A DNA stretch of 60,835 nucleotides from Halorubrum sp. (GCA_028275105.1 JAQCNI010000149.1:1-60835); one strand, 5' to 3'; positions 24,852 through 33,976 are shown, numbered from the stretch's first letter. Numbers and translations are program-made. The notes: generated from the letters alone by a model not told the origin.

Positions 24852-27137
24852 TCAGTCCTCGACGAACCGATCACGATCGGCGAGCGCATGCTCCGAACCG
24901 TATCGCTCGACGAGCGGCTCGAAGGCGCTCCCCAGTGCGCGCATACACCCCGACGTCGACGCGTACCCGAGTTCCTCGGCGACCCGGTCCCACGACCGTC
25001 CTTGAAGCACCTTCCGGACGAGTAGCCGCGCCTCGTGCGCGTCGAGGCCCGCTCCATTGCCCTCGGTTCCGTCGCTCCCCTCGGTGCGTTTGTCCCCGAT
25101 CAGCGCCGCCAGCGCGAGGTCGCGGAACGCGCCGGGGGCGAAGTCGTACATCCCCGGTCCGAACGACGCCCCGACGACGACCCGCCACTCCGCCGTCGTG
25201 AGGTCGACCGTGGCCGACGCGGGACAGGCGGCGAGGGCGCCGCGGACCACGTCCGCGTCGACGTCCCGGTGTGCGTCCGAGAGGGCGTCGCGCTCCCGGT
25301 CCCGGAACGCCGCCGCGTGTCGACCGAGAAGGGCTCGGCCGGCGTCGTCCGCGGGTCGGAGCATGACCGCGGAGTGCTCGCCCGAGGCGTCGTTGCGCGT
25401 CGTGGAGAGGTGGGCCGTCCGGTAGCCCGCCCGCCGCCAGAATCGGAGGAGCCGCGGCGTCGCGCCGAACCCGACCGAGAAGTAGCCGACCCCGCCAGCG
25501 AACTCGTCGTGGATCCGGTCGAGCAGACGCGACCCGAGACCCCGCCCGCGGAGCGCGTGATGGGTCGCGATCCGGATGGTCCGGAGTCCTCGCGGCTCGG
25601 CCGCGCCCTCGTCGCGGAGCTGGCTCGTGAGCAGGTCCGGCACCATGTTCCCGCGGACGCGCTCGCCCTCGTACATCGCCGCCCGCATGTCCCGGTCGAG
25701 TCCACCCTCGCGGGCGAGCAGGGCGACGGCGACGACCCGGCCGCCGGTGACGAGCGCGCGGGCGACGAGGTTCGGCGCGTCGAGCAGCCGCGCGAGGTCG
25801 TTCGGCTCGGTGCGGTAGTGGGCGGCGACGAGCAGGCCGAACGACTCCCGGAGCAGGGTCCCGTCCGCGAGCAGGTCGTCCGGCTCGAGCGCGCGATATC
25901 GAACGTCGTCGACGGTCGTCCCCGTGACCGCACCCTCGACGGCCGGACGCGCGTCGAGCAGTAGTGAGCGTGCTGCCCATGACTCGACCGGATCGTCGCG
26001 GGCGTATCGGATCGGCTCGTCGAGTCGCACGTCCCGAACCGAAAAGCTGCTTTCGTCGAGTCGGTCGCGGAAGCGCACGGCGAAGCCGCGGCCGGCCCCC
26101 TCATAGCCGTGAACCGTCGTCGGGAAGGCGACCGCTGGCGCGTCGAGGAAGCGTTCGAGTAGCCGTACCGGGAGCGCCGCCGCCTCGTCGACGATCACGG
26201 CGTCCGGGTCCGCCGGGAGACCCGCCGCGGTCGCCGGCGGAGCGAACCTGACTCGTCCGTCACCCGTCGGCTCAAGGAGTCGCGGGTCGTCGCCCTCGGC
26301 TTCGAGGCCCCCCTCTCGATCGAGGAGTTCCTCGGCCCGCGCGAACACCTCGGCCGCGTTCCGGAGCGCGGGCGCGGAAACGAGCACGTCGCGTCCGGCG
26401 AGCGCGAGCGCGCCCGCGGCGAGTCCGGCGGCGCTCGACTTTCCCCGGCCGCGGTCGGCCTCGACGACGACCGCCGAGCCCGGGGTCGCGAGGGATTCGA
26501 GCGCCCCGACCGCGCGCGACTGGTCGGCGGTGAGACACGCGTCGTACGCCGCCTCGGGGAACGTCGCGTTCGGCGGACGGGTCGGCGGCGTGCGCCCCGT
26601 CCGTTCCGGCGGGTCGGTGAGGCCGTCGCGCTCGACCGTGGGTTCCGTCCCTTCGTCCCCCAGCGAGACGACCGCGACCCCCGGATGCGTCCGGATCGTT
26701 TCCACGAGTCGACCACGGAACCGGCCGGTCACGTCCGCGGTCGTGAACGGCGGGACCGCGAGCGACTCGTCGAACCCGTCGCGGACGTCGGGCCAGTCGA
26801 CCAGGGCGGGCGTGAGGAGGACGAGTAGCCCGCCGCCGTCGACCGCGCCGACCGTCCGACCGAGCGCGTTCGGGACGAACTGCCCATGACAGTCGAGGAC
26901 GACGACCTCACGGGTGCGGCCGAGTAGCTCGTCGGTCCCGCGCGGGGCGACGCGCTCGAACCGGAACCCCTCGCGCGTGGAGACGGCCGAGACGTCGCCG
27001 TCGTCGACGCCGGCGGCCGCGATCGCGTCGTGGGCGGCGTCGACCCCGCGGTCGCGGTCGCCCGCGAGAACGAGGACGCGGCGCTCGTTCGCGCGCTCGG
27101 CCTCCCGTTTCAGCTCGATCGTCAGGTCCGCGATCAT
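24852..27137 (-). CDS. tmcA: tRNA(Met) cytidine acetyltransferase TmcA
   Basis: 761 aa RNA acetyltransferase making N4-acetylcytidine at tRNA wobble and, in archaea, other RNA sites. It has an N-terminal DUF1726-like domain, then an RNA helicase-like ATPase with Walker A EADRGRGKSS (about 230) and Walker B VIVDEAAALP (about 320). A GNAT domain follows with RIATHHALRGRGLGSRLLDRI (about 535-555) and YFSVGFGATPRLLRFWRRAGY, then a C-terminal tRNA-binding tail. The ATG at 27137 gives MIADLTIELKREAERANERR; upstream codons in the track are Arg/Pro filler. Confidence 0.95.
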   Translation of the reverse strand: MIADLTIELKREAERANERRVLVLAGDRDRGVDAAHDAIAAAGVDDGDVSAVSTREGFRFERVAPRGTDELLGRTREVVVLDCHGQFVPNALGRTVGAVDGGGLLVLLTPALVDWPDVRDGFDESLAVPPFTTADVTGRFRGRLVETIRTHPGVAVVSLGDEGTEPTVERDGLTDPPERTGRTPPTRPPNATFPEAAYDACLTADQSRAVGALESLATPGSAVVVEADRGRGKSSAAGLAAGALALAGRDVLVSAPALRNAAEVFARAEELLDREGGLEAEGDDPRLLEPTGDGRVRFAPPATAAGLPADPDAVIVDEAAALPVRLLERFLDAPAVAFPTTVHGYEGAGRGFAVRFRDRLDESSFSVRDVRLDEPIRYARDDPVESWAARSLLLDARPAVEGAVTGTTVDDVRYRALEPDDLLADGTLLRESFGLLVAAHYRTEPNDLARLLDAPNLVARALVTGGRVVAVALLAREGGLDRDMRAAMYEGERVRGNMVPDLLTSQLRDEGAAEPRGLRTIRIATHHALRGRGLGSRLLDRIHDEFAGGVGYFSVGFGATPRLLRFWRRAGYRTAHLSTTRNDASGEHSAVMLRPADDAGRALLGRHAAAFRDRERDALSDAHRDVDADVVRGALAACPASATVDLTTAEWRVVVGASFGPGMYDFAPGAFRDLALAALIGDKRTEGSDGTEGNGAGLDAHEARLLVRKVLQGRSWDRVAEELGYASTSGCMRALGSAFEPLVERYGSEHALADRDRFVED

Positions 27138-27311
27138 CGACCGCCCTTGCCGGGGACGGGGGATGTGTTTTGCCTTCGGCGCCTCGGTTCGTCCGCACGT
27201 CCGGACCGGTCGGGTCCTTCGGCCCGCCCGGATCGGACCGACCGGATCCTCCACGACCTGCCGGTTTCACGAGGCGGGACGCTTACGATGCCGGAGACCG
27301 TTCGCTCCGGC

Positions 27312-27761
27312 ATGACCACGGTCACGCTCATCGGCTCGCGGCTCGCGGACACGGGTCGCGAGTTCGTCTATCAGGGTGAATCGCCCGACTGCGAGGGGTG
27401 TCCCTACCGGAGCCAGTGTCTCAACCTCTCGGTCGGGACGCGATACCGGATCACCGACGTCCGGGAGAACGCCCGGACGCTCGACTGTGCCGTCCACGAC
27501 ACCGGGGTTCGCGCGGTCGAGGTCGAACCCGCGCCGGTCCCGGCGAACGTGCCGTCGAAGGGCGCGTATGCCGGGAGCATGACGTCGCTTGCGGGCCCGT
27601 GTCCCCACACCGAGTGTCCGAGCCACGAGTACTGTGTCCCCGACGGGGCCGATTTCGACGGGGAGCGACGGATCGAGCGCGTGCTCGGCGACCCCCCACA
27701 CGACTACTGTGCGCTCGACCGGGACCTGACGCTCGTCGAATTCAAAGCCGAAGAGGAGTGA
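27312..27761 (+). CDS. UPF0179 family cysteine-rich protein
   Basis: 149 aa archaeal protein of unknown function. It has MTTVTLIGSRLADTGREFVY, CEGCPYRSQCLNL, LDCAVH, CPHTECPSHEYC and YCALDRDLTLVEFK. About nine cysteines in CxxC-like groups suggest a metal or Fe-S site; the family is known only as UPF0179. It is divergent from tmcA with a 174-bp spacer, an arrangement that may reflect a translation-related role, though that is a guess. The start follows spacer with no better ATG. Confidence 0.9.
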   Translation: MTTVTLIGSRLADTGREFVYQGESPDCEGCPYRSQCLNLSVGTRYRITDVRENARTLDCAVHDTGVRAVEVEPAPVPANVPSKGAYAGSMTSLAGPCPHTECPSHEYCVPDGADFDGERRIERVLGDPPHDYCALDRDLTLVEFKAEEE

Positions 27762-27794
27762 CCGACGGACCGTCGTGACGGAACTGATCCGGAC

Positions 27795-28520
27795 CTACAG
27801 GCCGGCGACGGCGTCGAGCGTGATCCGGATCGCACGTTCGACGTTGTTCTTCGCCTTCTCGGGGAGTTCGTCGTCGGAGTCGGCCCCCTTCTGGGTGCCG
27901 GCGACGAGGTTGCCGTCGACGGTACAGATTGCGCCGGCCCGCAGTCCCTTCCGGCGGGCCAGCGAGAACACGGTCGCGGCCTCCATCTCTATCGCCAGCA
28001 GATTCGCGTCGTTCCACTCCTTGACGTATGCGTCGCTCTCGTTGTAGAAGGCATCGTCGGAGACGATGGGGCCGACGTGGACGTCCTCGTCGTTCGCCTC
28101 CGCGCCGTCGACCAGCGCGGAAAGCACCCCGTAGTCGGGCACCGCCGGGTACACCCCAGCCTCGTAACGCTTGCTCGTCCCCTCCTCCTTGGCGGCACCC
28201 GTCGCGACCACCATGTCGCCGACCTCCATGTCGGCTTGGAGCGCCCCGCAGGTGCCACACCGCACGAACGTGTCGACGCCCACCCGGGCGAGTTCCTCGA
28301 CGGCGATCGCCGCCGAGGGACAGCCGATCCCGGTCGAGCAGACCGTGAGGTCGGTGCCCTCGTAGCTCGCGTTGACCACCCTGTATTCCCGGTTCTCGGC
28401 GACGAGTTCGGCGTCGTCGCACATCCCGGCGATGCGGTCGACGCGCCCGGGGTCGCCCGGGATCACCGCGATGTCGTGGACGTCGCCCGACTCGACCAGC
28501 AGATGCGGCTGTTTCGCCAT
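27795..28520 (-). CDS. udp: Nucleoside phosphorylase (uridine phosphorylase-like)
   Basis: 241 aa PNP/UDP family. It has IAVIPGDPGRVDRIAG with the phosphate-binding GDPGR (about 22-26), STGIGCPSAAIAVEELARVG, RCGTCGALQADMEVGDMVVATGA, YNESDAY, and LAIEMEAATVFSLARRKGLRAGAICTVDGN, whose EMEA binds the ribose. It reversibly releases base and ribose-1-phosphate, feeding the archaeal pentose bisphosphate route. Uridine is the best guess for substrate. The ATG at 28520 matches the family; the 75 extra upstream codons are spacer. Confidence 0.9.
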   Translation of the reverse strand: MAKQPHLLVESGDVHDIAVIPGDPGRVDRIAGMCDDAELVAENREYRVVNASYEGTDLTVCSTGIGCPSAAIAVEELARVGVDTFVRCGTCGALQADMEVGDMVVATGAAKEEGTSKRYEAGVYPAVPDYGVLSALVDGAEANDEDVHVGPIVSDDAFYNESDAYVKEWNDANLLAIEMEAATVFSLARRKGLRAGAICTVDGNLVAGTQKGADSDDELPEKAKNNVERAIRITLDAVAGL

Positions 28521-28844
28521 GTGCGGGGGCAGACGCCGCGCGCGCAAAAACCGCCCGGTGCCGGAGGGCGGGTTCGTGGCGGGATCGGCCGACGGTCCGA
28601 GATTTGCTATAGCGATATGGAGTGTACGGTCGGTCGATACCGACCCATGGAAGCCGATCAACTCTCGCTCGGCATCGGCCTCGTTAGTACTGGTCATCGT
28701 ATTTCTGCTTGGACTCTGTGTTCTCTTTCTCGCAGAGATAACCAACGCTACAAGTGGGTATGATACAACGATCGGCTTCTTCGGCCAACTACCAGTACGC
28801 GCGAATCCTTGAATAGTTGTATATGTAACCGTCCGGAATATTGA
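28521..28844. other. Gene-poor spacer with a possible short membrane ORF lacking a start
   Basis: GC drops here relative to the flanking udp gene. One plus-strand frame around 28685-28812 encodes a hydrophobic segment LVLVIVFLLGLCVLFLA and ends at a TGA, but no ATG or GTG in that frame lies close to the hydrophobic part. It may be the tail of a decayed gene. Nothing else is supported. Confidence 0.3.
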
Positions 28845-29174
28845 TCATCTGGTCTGAAGATACGTATCCAGCTCTTGCCGTACCTTATCGACGGTCGCGT
28901 CAGTCGCTTCTGCGGGTTGCTTCGTGATCATCTAATCCTTGAGCGTGAGGACCGACCACGGAGACACGTAGGACGTTCGGGGAAGCTGCCCCCGTTCGAG
29001 CCTGTTGGCGGTGAGTTCAACGGCTTCAGTTCGAGCTGTCGTCGTGATCACTGCCGCAACGTACTCTTGGCCGTGGAAAGGGACGTGATCGTTCGAGAGG
29101 ATCAGGTACGGGCGCTTTGGGTTGTTTCCAAACGGGTCGTCCGCGATGATGATAGCGCCTTGCGAAAACACCAT
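28845..29174 (-). pseudogene. MazF/PemK-like toxin gene interrupted by an in-frame TAG
   Basis: From the ATG at 29174 the frame encodes 80 residues of a MazF-like barrel: FSQGAIIIADDPFGNNPKRPYLILSND, YVAAVITTTAR, and LPRTSYVSPWSVLTLKD. Then comes TAG (28932-28934). The same frame continues for 28 more codons (ITKQPAEATDATVDKVRQEL) to TGA at 28845, which is what the missing C-terminal helix should look like. Intact length would be about 109 aa, normal for the family. The toxin is therefore probably truncated, unless the amber codon is read through. It starts 3 nt after the HTH gene, a classic antitoxin-toxin layout. Confidence 0.75.
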
Positions 29175-29177
29175 TCG

Positions 29178-29546
29178 CTACGTCTCCTCGTCGCTCAGGT
29201 CGGGCAACTCCTCAGCCCACCCGCTATTCTGAGCGTACCAATCATCACTGTATGAGGAAGCTACCGTCTCGACCCCGAGGAAGGCAGCCGTCGCTGCTGC
29301 GATCCGGTCGTCTTTCGCGGCTGCCCAATACGGTTCCTTGTGGCGAACGAGGCCCGCAGCTTCGAGCCGGTTCATTGTCGGTCCAACACTCCCACGCGGG
29401 ACCCCTGTTTCCTCTGCCAATTCCGCTGGTGTGTATCCCACGGCCGGTGTTGTCAACAGGAACTCCAACAATCGCCTCGCGTTGGTCCCCTCTGATAGGT
29501 CAACGCGTGGGTTTCCGGGTTCGTGTGCTTCGAAATCAACGGGCAT
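29178..29546 (-). CDS. Winged-HTH protein, probable antitoxin of the MazF-like gene
   Basis: 122 aa. Residues ~20-75 form a winged helix-turn-helix of the MarR/TrmB kind (ARRLLEFLLTTPAVGYTPAELAEETGVPRGSVGPTMNRLEAAGLV), followed by a helical acidic tail that could neutralise the toxin. Its stop lies 3 nt before the toxin ATG, so both are one operon. A weak taatac box about 26 nt upstream of the ATG suggests a leaderless message. Known haloarchaeal PemK/MazF genes are often paired with such HTH partners; the antitoxin role is inferred from position. Confidence 0.7.
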   Translation of the reverse strand: MPVDFEAHEPGNPRVDLSEGTNARRLLEFLLTTPAVGYTPAELAEETGVPRGSVGPTMNRLEAAGLVRHKEPYWAAAKDDRIAAATAAFLGVETVASSYSDDWYAQNSGWAEELPDLSDEET

Positions 29547-29735
29547 ATACGAGGATTGTACGTCAATTGTATTAGATGTTGAGATGAGATCGGCTCTGAT
29601 GGAATCCTCTTCTTCAGAGACATTATCGGCTGAAACAGCCGGTCGATGAGAGCTGCTAGTAGGACGGGTGTTTAGATAAAGATCGGGGTGAGTAGAATGG
29701 GATCGTTGCTGGCGCGGTGAACACGATCAAAGCCC

Positions 29736-29889
29736 CAGCCACGAGGGCTCACGGCTAATCGCCGTTCGCCAGTCGAGGGCTCCCTACGGTCGCCCTCGCA
29801 CGACTCGCGCGGCTCGTTGCGCTCCTCGCTCAGTCGCTACCACTCCGTCGCTGCGGTGCTTACGTCGCCGGGCTTCGCCCTCGTGGCTG
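29736..29889. repeat. 154-bp block bounded by a 13-bp inverted repeat
   Basis: cagccacgagggc at 29736-29748 is the exact reverse complement of gccctcgtggctg at 29877-29889. The interior is GC-rich with short palindromic words and no ORF. It may be a MITE-like or extragenic palindromic element. Confidence 0.7.
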
Positions 29890-29978
29890 CCCGTTTGAGT
29901 CCCACCCGTCAAGCACCGCAACCGCACCTTACGCCTCCCCAGCCTCGCCGCTCGCTGCTCGCGGTTTCACCGCTCGCG

Positions 29979-30072
29979 ATCGAGGTGCTCGTTTCACTCG
30001 CACCTCGCACCGCTCGCGGCGTCCCTCGCGCTCGGGTTCCCGGGCCGGTGGCCCGCTCACCGGAGCGCGCCA
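29979..30072. repeat. Dispersed GC-rich repeat, copy B
   Basis: This is the second copy of the element at 17615-17709. The first ~30 bp (atcgaggtgctcgtttcactcgcacctcgc) are identical and the end cgctcaccggagcgcgcca is identical; the middle diverges. Confidence 0.8.
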
Positions 30073-30232
30073 CCGCACACCGGATCGCCCGTTAATCCCA
30101 CTGTACTGAGCGATTCCCGTGTGGGTGTGGGAGTTCTTGTATGGTACCCTCTCGACGGTGGAATCACGTCGATGACGGAAACGGCACGCGTCGGTCACGG
30201 GAGTTTATACACGCGCTAATCGGACGGTCGGT

Positions 30233-30418
30233 ATGGTCGACGAGGCGGACGACGGGACCGCGGGATTTCTGGTATCGCTCGTCACCGTCGTGGTGGCGTT
30301 CGTCGTGATCACGCTCGTGTCGGTGCCGCTGTTCGGCGGAAACTGGACGATCGCGGTCCTACTCGGCGGGTTCGGCGCGGTCGTCGCCGCGGTCTCGGCG
30401 CGCGTGGCCGGCGAGTAG
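30233..30418 (+). CDS. Small two-helix membrane protein
   Basis: 61 aa: an acidic N-terminus MVDEADDGTAG, then hydrophobic helices FLVSLVTVVVAFVVITLVSVPLF and WTIAVLLGGFGAVVAAVSARVAG. It is short but has clean halophilic membrane-protein composition. It lies 98 bp upstream of the pilin-like surface protein, in the same direction. Unrecognised. Confidence 0.6.
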   Translation: MVDEADDGTAGFLVSLVTVVVAFVVITLVSVPLFGGNWTIAVLLGGFGAVVAAVSARVAGE

Positions 30419-30484
30419 CGGCCGTCGGGCCCGGCGAGTAGGCGGTCCTCGTGAGCAGTTATCGAGACCGAGACTCGGCCGCGT

Positions 30485-30494
30485 GTGTTTTAAC
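30485..30494 (+). promoter_or_regulatory. TATA box of the pilin-like surface protein gene
   Basis: The sequence gtgttttaac is centred about 28 nt before the ATG at 30517, so the transcript is probably leaderless. This spacing also supports choosing 30517 over the track's earlier GTG. Confidence 0.55.
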
Positions 30495-30516
30495 CGTTCG
30501 TCCCGGACGTTCGGCG

Positions 30517-32331
30517 ATGGACTTCAGACACGACCGTCGTGGCCAGTCGGTCGTGGTCGGCACGGTGATCCTGTTCGGCTTCCTGATACTCGCGATGGCG
30601 GCGTATCAGGCGCAGTTCGTCCCGGCCGAGAACGACGAGGTCGAGTTCGAACACAGTCAACAGGTGGAGGGGGAGTTCCTCGACTTGCGGAACGCGATAC
30701 TCAGGGCCGGGTCGACGGGCGCCGCCCAGTCACAGAGCGTTCAACTCGGCGTACGATACCCGCAGCGGACCCTCTTCTTGAATCCGCCACCGGCGACGGG
30801 GACCCTCGAAACGACCGGGGCAGATCCCGTGGAAGTGAACGGCACGATCGCGTCGGGGGCCCACGAGAACGTCGACGCGTTCTGGGCCACGAACCCCCAG
30901 TTCAACACGACGTCGCTCCGGTACACGCCGAGCTACAACGAGTACGACGGCGGTCCCCGGCTGCTGTACGAACACTCCGTGGTGGCCGCGGAGTTCGACG
31001 ACGCCCTCCTTCTTCGGTCCGACCAGACGGTCGTCCGCGACGACCGGATCGCGGTGACGACCCTGCGCGGGGCGGTTTCGGAGAACGGCGTGGAGGCGCA
31101 AAGCGTCGACCCGGAGACGATCACACGACGGCGGGGTACGGTCCCGATCACGGGATCCGGCGGCGACCCGGTCGAGATCGTTCTCCCGACCGCCGCCGGC
31201 AACACCACCGCGCTCCGGGACCGGTGGCAGGCGGAGCTCCCCGGCGCGACCGTCACCGAGGACGGCGACGCGATCCGGATCGCGCTCGACGGCACCGAGA
31301 CGTACCGGCTCGGGCTCTCGGCGGTCGCGGTCGACGGCGGCGGCACGACGGACCCGGCGTACGTCGTGCCGGTCGGCGGGGAGAACGCCGTCGTCGGCGA
31401 CAGCATCGGCGTGGAGGTCCGGGACAAGTACAACAACCCGGTCGCGGACGCCCAGGTCTCGATCGACGGCACGACCCATCGGACCGGCAGCGACGGCCGG
31501 GTGTCCACCGAGGCCGGCGCCGCGGGGACGATCGACGCGACGATCAACGGCGGCGGCGAGTCCTACGAGTTGGTCACGTTCGACGTCTCGGCGGCCGGCG
31601 GCGGTGGCGGCGCGAACCGGACGTTCCGCGTCGACTGGCAGGACGCCGATCCCAAACAACTCACCGAGGGAACGGACGACACGCTGACCGTCGAGGTCAC
31701 GGACCGCGACACCTCGGAACCGATTAACGACGCGAGCATCGACTACTCGTTCTCGGCGGCCGGGAACTCCATGCGGTCGATAGATATCCCGCTCGCCACA
31801 GGGAACCACGACGGGACGGCGACGATCGACCTCAGTTCGAATGACGCGCAGGCCGGCGACGAGTTCGACGTCTACGCGGCCGCCGGCGACGACGTTGACG
31901 TGATCCGGGTCGAGATCACCGCTACGCCTACGATGGCGAGCGACGCCGAGATCACTGGTAGCCAAGCCGGCGCCGGAGGCGGAAGCGAGGTCGAATTTGA
32001 CGTCAGCAACAACGGGAATAATCCAGTCGAGATCAGGGCTATTTCTCTTGATTCAACTGACTCGTCCGCAACCGTCGTCTCGCGTTCGGGGAACCCTGAG
32101 CTGGAATTCGATGGCGCTGGATCGTTAGATCAAAACATACAGATCTCCGGAACGGAGTTCGCTCTGGATACCAATGAATCGATTTCGGCTGGGGCGACCT
32201 CCACTGGAACGCTCGACCGCTTCAGGGACGGCGGCGGTAGTCAGATTGACATGAGCGGCCAACAAGTGACGCTTACACTCTACTTTACTGACGGAAGCGA
32301 GCGGACGTACACGCTGAGCATCCCGAATTAG
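30517..32331 (+). CDS. Pilin-like surface protein with Ig-like (Big_1) domain
   Basis: 604 aa. The N-terminus DRRGQSVVVGTVILFGFLILAMAAYQ is a short basic leader followed by one hydrophobic helix, similar to archaeal type IV pilin and archaellin-like N-termini. The ectodomain follows. Around residues 285-350 an Ig-like fold appears (VGDSIGVEVRDKYNNPVADAQVSIDGTTHRTGSDGRVSTEAG), as in Big_1 domains, then another strand-rich region. The last ~130 codons (from about 31940) are clearly lower in GC than the rest, suggesting replacement of the 3' end by recombination. Role unknown; probably displayed on the cell surface. Confidence 0.75.
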   Translation: MDFRHDRRGQSVVVGTVILFGFLILAMAAYQAQFVPAENDEVEFEHSQQVEGEFLDLRNAILRAGSTGAAQSQSVQLGVRYPQRTLFLNPPPATGTLETTGADPVEVNGTIASGAHENVDAFWATNPQFNTTSLRYTPSYNEYDGGPRLLYEHSVVAAEFDDALLLRSDQTVVRDDRIAVTTLRGAVSENGVEAQSVDPETITRRRGTVPITGSGGDPVEIVLPTAAGNTTALRDRWQAELPGATVTEDGDAIRIALDGTETYRLGLSAVAVDGGGTTDPAYVVPVGGENAVVGDSIGVEVRDKYNNPVADAQVSIDGTTHRTGSDGRVSTEAGAAGTIDATINGGGESYELVTFDVSAAGGGGGANRTFRVDWQDADPKQLTEGTDDTLTVEVTDRDTSEPINDASIDYSFSAAGNSMRSIDIPLATGNHDGTATIDLSSNDAQAGDEFDVYAAAGDDVDVIRVEITATPTMASDAEITGSQAGAGGGSEVEFDVSNNGNNPVEIRAISLDSTDSSATVVSRSGNPELEFDGAGSLDQNIQISGTEFALDTNESISAGATSTGTLDRFRDGGGSQIDMSGQQVTLTLYFTDGSERTYTLSIPN

Positions 32332-32445
32332 CGCGTCTGCTTTTCTACCCGATCGATACTCATACATCTGATTCGTCGCCGGATTCCACGATCGACGTAC
32401 CGCCTTATCGACAGGCCCATATGCGCACTCGGCGAACACGCGGCC

Positions 32446-33789
32446 ATGACCGCAGTCGGGATCGACGCCATCGAGATCCGATCCGGCAAGCTCAAACTCG
32501 ACTTACCCGGCACGTTCGCCCCGCAGAAGGGCGACGACCCGGAGAAGTACACGAAGGGACTCGGCCTCACCAACTCCTCGTTCCCGGACGTGTATGAGGA
32601 CATCGTCACCATGGGCGCGAACGCGGCCAAGCGCCTCATGGACCGCAAGGGGCTCACCCCCGACGACGTCGGACGGATCGACGTCGCCACCGAGTCGGCG
32701 TTCGACCACTCGAAGCCCGTTTCGACGTACATCGCCGGCTGTCTCGAGGGGGTGTACGACGACGACTTCACCCACGCCAACAAGGGCGAGCGCAAGTTCG
32801 CCTGCGTCGCCGGCACGCAGGCGGTCGACGACGCGTACAACTGGATCCGCGCGGGCCGAAACCGGGGGCGATCGGCGCTCGTGATCGCGACCGACACCGC
32901 GTTGTACGCCCGCGGCGACCCCGGCGAGGCGACCCAGGGTGCGGGCGCGGTGGCAATGTTGATCGACGCCGACCCGGATCTCGTGGAACTGTCCATACAT
33001 CAGGGGTACGGCTCGAAGGACGAGACCGACTTCCTGAAGCCGAACCAGCAGTTCCCGAGCGTCGACGGCAAACGCTCGATGCAGGTGTACCTCTCCCGGA
33101 TGCGCGAGGCCCTGGAGGACTACGAGTCGGTCTCCGGGAAGATCTACCTCGACGACTTCGCGTACGCGCCGTTCCACACGCCGTTCCCGGGAATGGTCCG
33201 CAAGGCGGCCCTGCTTGCGTACCGCCACGTGATCCGCGACACGACCCACGAGGACGAGTTGGCCGGCGAGATCGGCCGTCAACCGCGCGAGGACGAGTAC
33301 GCCGACCGCGAGGCCTACGAGGAGGCGATCCGGGGATACATGGACGAGCTAAAGACGACCGACCAGTACCGGACGTGGTACGACGACGCCGTCGAGCCGA
33401 CGCTGGGGCTCGCCCGCGAGGTCGGCAACTGGTACACCGGGTCGGTCCACATCGCCCGCGTGAGCGCCCTGCGGAACGCGCTCGAACGGGACCGCGAGTT
33501 CGTCGGCGACACGCTGCTCGTGGCCTCGTACGGCTCCGGCGCACAGGCCGAGATTCACGCCGAGACGGTCCGGGAGGGCTGGCGCGAGGAGATCGGAGCG
33601 CTCGACGTCGACGAGCAGCTCGCCGCCCGATACGACCTCTCGTGGGACGAGTACGAGGACGTCCACGACGTCCACGAGTACGACAAGGACCTCGACCGCG
33701 AGGTCGAGGCGTTCACCCCGCCCGACTCGGAGTTCGTGTTCACCGGCTGGGGGCGGATGAACGAGCGGCAGTACGAGTACGTGGAGTGA
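32446..33789 (+). CDS. hmgB: Hydroxymethylglutaryl-CoA synthase
   Basis: 447 aa mevalonate-pathway enzyme that condenses acetyl-CoA and acetoacetyl-CoA, feeding archaeal lipid synthesis. It has VGIDAIEIRSGKLKL, ATESAFDHSKPVSTY, the catalytic Cys in KFACVAGTQA (about 125), ALVIATDTALY, and the catalytic His region YAPFHTPFPGMVRKA (about 245). The C-terminal GSVHIARVSAL and SYGSGAQAEIHAETV are also typical. The length is normal. It stands as a single gene between the surface protein and rps19e. Confidence 0.96.
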   Translation: MTAVGIDAIEIRSGKLKLDLPGTFAPQKGDDPEKYTKGLGLTNSSFPDVYEDIVTMGANAAKRLMDRKGLTPDDVGRIDVATESAFDHSKPVSTYIAGCLEGVYDDDFTHANKGERKFACVAGTQAVDDAYNWIRAGRNRGRSALVIATDTALYARGDPGEATQGAGAVAMLIDADPDLVELSIHQGYGSKDETDFLKPNQQFPSVDGKRSMQVYLSRMREALEDYESVSGKIYLDDFAYAPFHTPFPGMVRKAALLAYRHVIRDTTHEDELAGEIGRQPREDEYADREAYEEAIRGYMDELKTTDQYRTWYDDAVEPTLGLAREVGNWYTGSVHIARVSALRNALERDREFVGDTLLVASYGSGAQAEIHAETVREGWREEIGALDVDEQLAARYDLSWDEYEDVHDVHEYDKDLDREVEAFTPPDSEFVFTGWGRMNERQYEYVE

Positions 33790-33942
33790 GATCGACCGCG
33801 GCCGTGCGTCGCTTGGCCAATCTCCCGGCCGAACCGCACCCACCCGGTCGCGAATCTGCCCGGCAGTCGCGTCCCGGTCAGCCGGCCGCATCCGCCGTGT
33901 TACCCCATAAAACCGGCTCACACGCCGTCTCCCAAATACGAT

Positions 33943-33952
33943 GGGTTTAACC
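33943..33952 (+). promoter_or_regulatory. TATA box of rps19e
   Basis: gggtttaacc is centred about 29 nt before the ATG at 33977, consistent with a leaderless ribosomal protein message. Confidence 0.55.
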
Positions 33953-33976
33953 GACGTCCGGCTGAACTCTTCGTCA

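Larger units (their letters stand above)
29547..30232. other. Non-coding stretch rich in inverted and dispersed repeats
   Basis: No credible gene is visible in these 686 bases. They contain a block bounded by a 13-bp inverted repeat (29736-29889), another GC-rich block, and copy B of the dispersed repeat (29979-30072). The words tcgctcgc, gcgctcg and cctcgcg recur throughout, as in haloarchaeal extragenic palindromic elements. Confidence 0.6.

Noticed and set aside
28648-28761. 37-codon ORF MEADQLSLGIG
   Set aside because: Polar low-complexity product, no conserved look; the overlapping hydrophobic frame is the more likely relic.
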